The notes under the pieces are model-generated. The model ran no database searches, was not told the DNA's origin, and saw only the letters and a list, made by a program, of their open reading frames with translations. DNA of 64,000 nucleotides from Heterotrichella gracilis. Lineage: Eukaryota > Sar > Xanthophyceae > Tribonematales > Xanthonemataceae. A program made the translations under genes and the position numbers. Below are positions 48,001-55,729 of the stretch, in pieces; positions within the stretch are counted from its first letter, which is position 1, and each line of letters begins with the position of its first letter. The DNA lies in the NCBI GenBank assembly GCA_032358255.1, contig JAULBX010026941.1, positions 124,001 through 188,000 of the forward strand. The letters are read 5' to 3'.

Positions 48001-49934
48001 AGCACTTTTTTCTGAATGGATGTCAAATGAAATGTAAATCCGCCAAAATCTCCACTTGCACCCCGGTGCCCGGTGGTATTAATTATTTCAAAAGAGCTGC
48101 TTGATGCCGCATGTGCAAGACTGACTGCTAATCTGCTCCGTTGCTGGATTGCATGTAATGAATCAAGTGACTAATCACGGCGCCCGGGTAGGGTTTTGCA
48201 TTAGGGTTTGGAGTTAGGCACCTACCATGCACGAACGCCTCCACTTGCACATCGCTGCTCCGCCCCACTGCTGCAATCTCACCCACGCTCAGCTCCCGCC
48301 CCACCACCACCCGGGACATCCCTCGCTCCCGAGCGAACTCCGCCCCCTCCCCAGACGTGATTGACATTTGCGTTGATGCGTGGATGCGCAGGTGGGGGGC
48401 CACGCGCCGAATGAGCTCAACCACCCCAAGGTCCTGAGGGTTTTAAAAGGGGGTTTTTATGGGGGAATTTTTATCAGGGCCAACAAAACCCTAAATTTGA
48501 AACCTTACACCATGCACCCACCTGCACAATCACCGAATCCACCATCCAGGTCCTGAGGTTTTCTAGAGAGGGGTGGGGTGGGGGCGGGGTATAGTTGGTG
48601 GCGCAATGGATGCAAATGTTTACAAAACCTGTCTACGTCATGTCACCTGTTCAGTACTTCAATATACTGCATATCATGTAACCTGTTCATGTTATTACCA
48701 CCTGCTCTGGTGAGTGGCAAGGGCCTGGCCCCCTCGCCCTCGCCCAACCCTCCATGAATGTGCTCATGCTGCACCTTTTCCCCTTTGTCCGATTCAGTAC
48801 CATGACAAAAGTAGGACGATCGCCATTGTGCCCTAGCACCCTGCCCCGAGCATGCTCATCCACAGCGGCCAACTCCTCAACAGAACCCTAAACCCTAGAC
48901 CCTAGACCCACCTGCACAATCACCGCATCCACGCCTGCTGCCGCTATGCGCCGCACATGCTCCTCCACAGCGGCCAGCTCCTCGTCGAATATGAGCACAT
49001 TGAGGGTGACGTACCCCCGCACTCCCCTCTCGTGCAGGTATTGTACCACCCCTGGCAGCTCGTCAAGGGTGAAATTTGAGGCCCTGCGCGAGGGGAGGAC
49101 AGTACGTGGTGGTGTGGTGGGGGGTGGGGGGTTGGGTGCTGCTGGTTGGGAGGATGTGCAGGGTTGCATACCGCCACCTCTATGATCCCCATTCTGGAAG
49201 GAAACCCCACCACCCATCACGCATGCGCACCGAAACCCCGCCCCTCCATCCCACCTGCAAGCCCCCACCCTCGCCCCCCTACCCTCCTCCCGACCCCTTT
49301 ACTGTCCAACAGGTACTCCCCCTCCTCCCATCCAACCTTCCACCACCCACCTTGCACGCGCGTTGAAGCCCTCCACCCCAAAATACACGGCATCTGCTCC
49401 ATTCTCAACACCCGCCCTCAGCTGCGGCCACCCCCCCGCAGGCGCCAGAACCTCCGGCTTGTGGGGTGTTGTGTGGGTGCCAGGTGGCGCCACCACGTGG
49501 GCTGTGGGGCTGGCTGTGGCGTGGGGGTGCTGGGAGGGTTGCGGCGGTGGTGGTGGTGGGGTGGTGAGGGATGAGTAGAGTGCGGGGTTCTTGCGTTGGG
49601 TGGTGTCGGTGTCGGTGGCGGTGGGGGGTGGAGGGTTGGGGGTGAAACCTTGGCTGGGGTTTGAGCTGGTGCGGCTGGTGGCGCAGGTGGGTGGGAGGGA
49701 GAGGGTGGCGCGTTTTGAGGGGTGGGGGGAGCGGCGGGGGTTTGGAGGGGGGCGGGAGGGTTTTACTGCCACGGCTGCTGCCGCGCCTAGGGCCCTGCAC
49801 CACCACGTGTACACCTGTCGATACCAATTCACTGAAGTATACAAAAGTGGGCAAGTTTGTGCTCTGCCCACACGTATCTGCCGTCTTGCACATGCATGCA
49901 TGCATATGTTAGTGGTGCAGTCTCGCGCATGCAT
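42097..49934 (-). CDS. Large two-module peptidase-U32 family protein (RlhA/TrhP-like, with DUF3656-type middle)
   Basis: Fifteen exons in phase: 49934(?)-49351, 49083-48912, 48433-48226, 47980-47850, 47419-47276, 47078-46974, 46607-46444, 46150-45973, 45782-45579, 45389-45239, 44889-44624, 44324-44081, 43793-43408, 42771-42656, 42262-42097; about 1,070 residues, 5' end uncertain. The N-terminal U32 module has PEVLAPAGGWPQLRAGVENG, HASTQMSI and the Cys set CVSYSGQCFSSEAWGGRSAN...CAQACR, as in Fe-S-binding U32 enzymes. A middle part resembles the collagenase-like DUF3656 region. A second half has HCVFCRFLSDGNSYKDCGHPCE and ADMGCRNTVFN. Bacterial relatives hydroxylate rRNA (RlhA) or tRNA (TrhP); an organellar RNA role is inference. 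The intron after exon 9 appears to use a GC donor. Several introns hold copies of adjoining exon ends. Confidence 0.83.
42985..43400 (-). repeat. Tandem copies of the U32 exon 13 end and its donor
   Basis: Bases 43181-43266 are almost identical to 43401-43487 (exon 13 end plus donor). 43035-43065 repeats the last 30 bases plus donor, and 43315-43345 holds a more diverged copy. Linkers share ATGCAGGCAGTGATGCATGT and CCCCTGATC. The donor-equivalent positions 43408, 43189 and 43042 are spaced 219 and 147 bases, both multiples of three. Confidence 0.85.
44449..44519 (-). repeat. Degenerate copy of U32 exon 12 sequence in the upstream intron
   Basis: Reads LNFLEVHGLGEAE against LDFLEVHGLREAV in exon 12 (about 44240-44319). 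Same orientation. Confidence 0.7.
44890..45035. repeat. TTTAGGG runs flanking a copy of the U32 exon 11 start
   Basis: 44903-44945 and 45003-45035 are runs of TTTAGGG with variants. Between them, 44963-45000 copies 44863-44902, the first bases of exon 11 and its acceptor region (CTGGCTGGCAGGAACAGGCC). Confidence 0.75.
45431..45565. repeat. Two tandem units in the U32 intron after exon 9
   Basis: 45431-45476 and 45516-45565 share GCCTG...TTG[C]ATTGT[T/C]GGTGGAT[G/A]CACCC. The unit begins with a copy of the exon 9 end (GCCTGTTGC). Confidence 0.5.
45909..45972 (-). repeat. Copy of the U32 exon 8 end in the downstream intron
   Basis: 45909-45952 matches 45969-46013 with few changes. A CCCTAAA unit lies between copy and exon. 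A stop codon lies in frame between the two donors, so the copy is not a coding extension. Confidence 0.7.
47709..47755 (-). repeat. Copy of the U32 exon 4 end in the downstream intron
   Basis: About 90% identical by eye to 47845-47889 (codons for RLPYGLVVNGEIR plus donor). CCCTAAA units lie between the two. Spacing is not a multiple of three. Confidence 0.75.
48515..48906 (-). repeat. Copies of the U32 exon 2 end in the downstream intron
   Basis: 48515-48540 repeats CACCTGCACAATCACCG of the exon 2 end (48911 onward). 48848-48880 repeats the GCTC.TCCACAGCGGCCA.C part (48959-48985). Telomere-like units lie at about 48886-48906. Confidence 0.65.
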
Positions 49935-50687
49935 GCATGCATATACACGTGTTGCTCCTGTTTCGCAACTGGTTCGGACCTGGTGTATCCCTGCGTTTGC
50001 CCCATGACGCTCCGCATTGCACTGCCGTCAATTCGCTAACTGAGTTGGTGTGTGTACTATGCCTGCGGCTGTTCAGGCACCCATGGCCAGCCGTCGCACA
50101 AGTGCGCAAGGGTGGATATATCCATGTGGTGCGAGATACAAGCTGACCACTATGTATTCTTTGTAGAACTTGGTGTTGCTGTAATTGCAGTGTAAGAAAG
50201 GCAGTCGGTTTTGGAAGCAGAGCTTGCCAAGTGCTGGTCCCAGTCTTACGGTACGCTAAGACTTACTCGCCCACCTTGTTGCTGCAAAGTCAACCTGTGG
50301 CGGTTGCGTGCAGCGGTTCCATATGCATATGCTGCCGTCTTTTCGAGGGCAAGCACTTGTGCGTCAAGCTAGTTGGGTGCACTTCTTGGCGTACGCAGGG
50401 AAGTGGGTTCACTGTGAACAGGGGGTGAAAAAATATGGTGTGGCTCTGGGCACAAGAAAGCCTGGCTCTGCCACTTTTGTGCAGTGCTTGCTGGTTTCTA
50501 TGGTAAAATAGCTGTTCCTCAACGAAACACACGTAAACGTCTTTCCTTGTCCCTCTCCTTGTCCCTCTCCTTGTCCCACACAACACCTCACTGGCGTTCT
50601 AAAAGAGGTTTGCTACCTAGTTGCTGTACGTACAACGGCTGGCCAAGCTGTTTAGCCACTTGCGCTGACCCATGGCCTCTGTGTGCA
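49935..50687. promoter_or_regulatory. Shared 5' region (U32 / 2OG oxygenase) with ATGCATGC repeats
   Basis: About 750 bp between divergent genes. It adjoins two long alternating runs of CATGCATGCATGCATAT (about 49890-49907 and 49928-49943, overlapping the uncertain U32 5' end) and contains three units of CTTGTCCCTCTC at about 50541-50578. Part is likely 5' UTR. Confidence 0.5.
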
Positions 50688-53600
50688 ATGCCTCTGAGTG
50701 ACGCCCAAGAGCTGCTGAGCCAGGTAGGATGCGGCCAGAACCCATCGCACATCCAGCGGCATGTGGCCAACGCATATGCATGCATGCCCGAAACACCCAC
50801 AAACTCATGCGCACTCTGAACCAACCCACCAAAGTATAATCTGTTCCCTGGCAGGATGCCCTTGTTGGAACAACCACGTTCCCTGTTTTGGGCGCTTTGC
50901 CCACATAAGTTCATCACCGCCCTCATCGCCCTCTGGCATTCGCCCATCCATGGCTGACTTTGACAAACTCCCCCTTTCCTCAGGGCCAGCTGAATCAGTG
51001 CCAGTCGGAGCTGCAGCCGCTGGTCCCTTTGGCTCAGCAGGCGTACCGACGCCAGGTGGCGGCCCCACAGGAGGACGGCGAGGGGTTGGCGTTTGAGTAC
51101 GCAGCAGCAGTGGGGGAGACTGCATACCTACTGGTGGGTGTACGCAGGAACGGAACTTGTGGCGCATGAATGTGGTGGGTTTCCATGGAGTATGCAGGGC
51201 ACGCGGGGCATTCCATTGGTGCGCCATGCTGCCCGGGAAAGCCATGGACCATGCGCACGTAATCCAGACACACTTGAAATTCGTCAACATTACTTGAGCA
51301 TGGACGCACTATCCCCGCATATTTCCTGAGAATGTTTGTATAAAATTTAGTAATGATGATTACATGTATTCTTCAGCATTGTTATCGGCACATATGTGCA
51401 ATCTATTTTACGTCATATATACTCGCCAAATTTTGGTGCTTGCAAACCATAATTGTAATTGTTACCTTACTTGCAATACCCCAGCAACCAAGGCGTAAGC
51501 AAATTTTCAAATCACCATGTGTCAAAAAGTGCACACCCCGCAGGCGATCGAGTTGTGCAAGCAAGGGGACTATGACAACGCTGACACAGTACTGGGGTGG
51601 CTGGGGTGCCAGTACAGGTTGTCATGTGGGGTATGGCAGGCGTGCTTGGAAGGGGCTGCCCATGCGCCACCTGGCACCTCAACAGACCAACATGCATGCC
51701 CAGGAGGCGGCGTTGCAAGCAGTGCGCCGGTTGTGTGTCTGCCGGATGCTGTGTCAGGTGCGTTGGGGGGTGGAGGGCTGATGAAGAATATTTACAACCT
51801 CCCTCCATATGTTTGAACGCTTTGCCTTGGCACAGGGTGTGGCATCTGAAGGTTGGTGCTTTAACATGTGGGTATCGCATATAAATGTAGAGTATACAAA
51901 ATGCAACGAAAAACAGCCCTGATTGGCGTGGCATTTTGTTTGTGCACCATAAGCTTCGGCCCACAAGGACAATGAGCAGTGCCCAGCGGTGGACAAAATC
52001 CAGAGTTTTCCAATGCAATGCCTTCAACGCCGTATTGCGCAACGCTATCCAATGCAATCCAGGACACTTTAATGCTGTGCGCAATGCTACTCTATGCATT
52101 CACACAGACGCATGTGGGACGCTGAAACATGTGCATGACTCCCCACCCAACCCCGCAGGGCGCCTGCTGGATACCCTCAAACGGGGTCTCGCCCCCCATG
52201 CGTCCTACTGGGAACAGCATGCATATGGCGCGCCTGACACTCCCTTCTTCTCGTATTACTACCCCTTGGTACGAAGGGTCCAGGGTTTAGGGTTTTGCAC
52301 TGCCATGTGCCCTTCTGGATGCAGAGTGCATACAGCGCGCCTGACGCCCCAAGGTCCACTTACCTAAGCTGGAAATCATGGCCTAAATATTGATACGCAT
52401 CTGATACCTGCAATGATAATGTATTGTGAACCACCACTGCCAGTTTGCTGCCCCAGCACCCTAGGGCGCCCTCTTCCCCCTTGCCACGCAAATCCATTTC
52501 CACCTTGATGACCTTCCCTCCCCATTCCACAGAACCAACCCCCCTCCAATGCAATAGAGCAGGCTGCCCAGCACCTCCACACCCAGCTGCGGCGCCTGCC
52601 TGGGTGCGCCGGGGGTGTGACGGGTGCCTGTGGGGTGGAGTGGTGGGCGCACACGCGAGCGCCTGGGGATCCCCACCAGCTGCACTTTGATGTGGATGAA
52701 TCCCTGCTGCGCCAAGGGGAGGATGCATACGAGCTGAAGCACCCGGTGCGTGGCAGCAGGATGCCTCGAGTGCAGTGGGAAGGGGGTAGGGGGTAGGGTG
52801 GTGGGTGTTTGAAAGGGCACCTTTTTGGATGCATGTGGCAGCTCATTGAACACTTGTCATTGACCAGGAGCTAGCTGGCAATAGCCACGTGGCATCACAT
52901 GCATCCCGTGCATCCCCACCAGCGTGGCACCCGTCAGTCACCCCTCCTTTTCCCAACACCACCCCGCACTATCCACCTATTCACACAACAGTTAACACAT
53001 CCACCCTTCCCCTGCAGCTCCTCAGCAGCGTCCTCTTCCTGTCGCCATGTGGCGGACCGACACTTGTCATTGATCAGGAGCCAGCAGGCGCGCTAGGTCA
53101 AACAGGGTGGGCGGTTGCGCCAGCTGGCGGTCAGCTGTTGGCCTTCAGGGGGAGCCTGCTGCATGGGGTGCTGCCAGGTGAGTGGGGTGAGAGGTGGGGT
53201 GGTGGTTCATGAATAAACAATTGGCTGCAATTGTTGTGCAGGCTGTTTTCCTTAGTTTGTGGCAGGTGCCCGTAACATGACAAGGCGGTTTGGCACACTC
53301 CAAACTCATTTACCATTCTCATTTAACTTTCAAATGTCCACCTAAGTGAAGGGCTACAAATTTTTAAGGACCAGGGGTGCCCGATGCTGATCATAATTAT
53401 TTTGAAGAACCACGTCCCAAAACCCCTGGCGCAGGATCTGCCGCGCCCTCATCTGACCCAGACAGATCCTACCAGACACGCACCACGCTCATTCTGGCAT
53501 GGTGGGGGCCCGAAATGCGCCCTGCATGTGGGACATCTGGCCTGGGTCCTGGGCGCATGGCTCCCCATCCATCCACAGCGTCAGCTGGCAGCTGGGTGCA

Positions 53601-54207
53601 CGCATTGCCAGTGTGCGATGCATCGGAACCACTCCTGGAGCTGCCAATGGAGACAAATACTCATCATCACCATCACCAGCCCAAACACCACCACCATAAA
53701 CATCAACATCACCATCACAGTCACCATCACCATGATCGTAAGGCAGAGATCGATGCTTGCCAGGGACAGAGTGAGGACCACCAGCCAGGGATGGATGCTT
53801 ACCAGGGAGGGATTGTCGCAAATGTGATGGGGACTGCAGCCGCTGGATCGGGGTATGCAAATCCGGTGCACCCCGTAGGGCAGCAGCAGCGGGACATTGG
53901 GAGTGAAGGTGGAGATGTGGCTGGTGTGGTGGTGCCAGCTGGCGTCAGCCCAGTGTGGGAGCGAGTGGGCCGTGGCGCGTCACCGTCTGGCAGGGCGTCA
54001 TCAGGGGAGGAGCTGCATGGTAGCTGGCGCGAGGCGCTGAACAAGGCTGGAAATGCAGTTTATGGGAGCACCATGTCGTCGGTTGCTGGCAGCACGCCCC
54101 AGGCGGTTGAGGTCATCGTACCGCTTGGCGCTGATCTGCCGCTGCCCCCGCTGCGCTTCTTCTTGCGCAGCGCATGGGAGGTCAGGGACGCGTATGTGCT
54201 TCGCTGA
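50688..54207 (+). CDS. 2OG-Fe(II) oxygenase-like protein with a His-rich tail
   Basis: Seven exons in phase: 50688-50723, 50984-51133, 51544-51757, 52159-52268, 52533-52745, 53018-53177, 53435-54207; 551 residues. The jelly-roll signatures are HFDVDE (H-x-D iron ligands), SSVLFLSPCGGPTLVIDQ, FRGSLLHGVLPG (distal His) and RTTLILAWWG, whose Arg would bind 2-oxoglutarate. The core thus looks complete. The substrate is unknown; relatives hydroxylate proteins or small molecules. The first exon is only 12 codons (MPLSDAQELLSQ). The last exon adds about 230 residues, including a stretch of some 28 residues dominated by His (about 53655-53745), then Gly/Ala/Ser-rich sequence and a conserved-looking end (LPPLRFFLRSAWEVRDAYV). 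Introns carry short copies of exon 4 and exon 6 sequence. Confidence 0.82.
52328..52351 (+). repeat. Copy of oxygenase exon 4 sequence in the following intron
   Basis: GCATA..GCGCGCCTGAC.C matches 52221-52244 in exon 4. Confidence 0.5.
52850..52882 (+). repeat. Copy of oxygenase exon 6 sequence in the preceding intron
   Basis: ACACTTGTCATTGACCAGGA matches 53060-53079 in exon 6 with one change and continues with weaker similarity. Confidence 0.6.
53655..53745 (+). repeat. CAT/CAC trinucleotide-type repeat encoding a poly-His tract
   Basis: Imperfect CAC/CAT repeats in frame within the last exon of the oxygenase gene. They encode runs of four or five His separated by Gln, Pro, Lys, Ser and Asn. 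Confidence 0.9.
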
Positions 54208-54618
54208 CGGCTGGGATTGCCTTTTGTATGTTTGTTTGTGTGTTTGTTTGTATGTCGCTGGCGGGTGCTCAGTTGAACCAAACTATTTATTTGATTATTT
54301 AGCCAGTTGACTGTCGTGTGTTGAACTTGCACGTATGTGCTGCAAAAAGGCAATTTAGGTATCTCATGATGTACCCAACATATTAGTAGTGACCACTGCC
54401 AGCAATACCATGCAGACCTGTAGCAGGTACTCCTCTTCTAGACAATGCATGACGCTGAATCAAGTGTGTTTGCCGGCATCATGTGCGGGGTCACCACCAA
54501 GTGTTTCTTCGCTTTCCTCCTGTCGTATATGTCCATGATTGCAACGGTAAATGATTATATTCAGTAGTGAAGAAATAAAATGAAATGGTGTCACACAGTG
54601 CCGCCGTGTGTGGGGGCG
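54208..54618. other. 3' region of the oxygenase gene
   Basis: Begins with a TTTG/TATG-rich run (54220-54255). AT-rich, with no gene seen. Confidence 0.4.
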
Positions 54619-55381
54619 TTATGGTTGATATGGTATCAGAATATTCTGAATCAGCAGGGCTGCCAGCTGTTGTAAAAGCACTTCGCACACAATAAAAAAT
54701 ATTGCGTCAGTTGCTGACAGTGTGTAATACCATTTATAAAGTTGGAAGAAGGTGACCTTCAGCCTAGGCGGCCATACCCATGGATCATCAGATGACCAAA
54801 TTAATTTTCTTTTACTGAAATATTCAATAAAGTAAAGGGATGCATCAATGATATGACATAATATTAATTGATCATCGTGATCATGTTTATGCACCGCCTG
54901 TGCCCGCCTGCTGCCAGCATGGTCAATGGCAAGTGGGCCCCAGTCCTCTTCTAAGAAATTATACTCAATCAAGGTCAAAAACTTCTCAAACTTTGGGACA
55001 GAGGGAAATTTTAGAGCGCACAAAGTCGATTAACCACCAGATGACGATTGCCAACAATATTGTCCCAACTTCTGCTCTCTGGATTCTTTTGTGAATGAGG
55101 GCACACTGTGTACTACTAGCAAAGTCTACAATGTTTGTGGCGACAACAGTGAGAGTGGTCAGAGCTAAAAGAGGAACACGCCAAAAAACGTGCTGGCGAG
55201 GAAAATCTGAAACAATCCAAAGAAAACATAAATTTGTACCTGCCTGGACCCCATGGGCATACACACCCCACACCCAATGGGCATACATACGCCCAAATCC
55301 AAAGCGTGGCAACATGCGCCCAGCCAGGCACTCTGGTGCAATTGCTGCATGGAGCACCACTGCAGCGCAAATTACCGTCAT
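54619..55381 (-). CDS. Unrecognised multi-pass membrane protein frame(s)
   Basis: Two minus-strand open frames, 55381-54986 and 55023-54619, overlap by about 38 bases in different frames. Both encode hydrophobic segments (LLALTTLTVVATNIV, TILLAIVIWWLIDFV, DAIFFIVCEVLLQQLAALLI) separated by charged loops, as in a four- to six-pass membrane protein. They may be one gene with an intron or frame change, two genes, or decayed coding sequence. The region (about 54300-55450) is clearly AT-richer than its neighbours and has different codon use, which may point to a distinct origin. No family recognised. Confidence 0.35.
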
Positions 55382-55648
55382 TGCTCAACTAAATCGACCC
55401 AACCAGGCTGCAACTAATTTCCACCCCTCTGGCATTCATACAAGACCCCACAAAATGCAAGAGCTGTACTTCCTGGCGCACACGCCGGTGCTACCCCATA
55501 CCACTCCTTCCTAAAGCGCAGCAACTCAACCCAAAACTGTGCTGCATCCCCCAGCCCATGCACTGGCCCGTCCATACCCCCGCCCACCTGAGGTGCATCC
55601 CCAGACCCACGCGCAGGCCTTCTCCCTCCGCACCCGCCACCCCACACC

Positions 55649-55716
55649 CTAGTCCACCCATCGTTCCTGGCGCACTTGCGACCACATCACCCGCAGGGCC
55701 ACGCCATCCAGCTCGG
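55649..55716 (-). repeat. Copy of the terminal exon end of the PP2C-like gene, including stop
   Basis: Aligns with 55730-55798 in the same orientation. The copy still reads LDGVALRV...RWVD-stop against LDDVALQV...RWAD-stop in the gene. A CCCTAAACCCTA unit lies between them. Confidence 0.75.
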
Positions 55717-55729
55717 TAAACCCTAAACC

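Noticed and set aside
51623-51645. Possible 22-base intron in oxygenase exon 3
   Set aside because: Considered to explain a frame change, but reading exon 51544-51757 in one frame joins the next exon in phase, so no mini-intron is needed.
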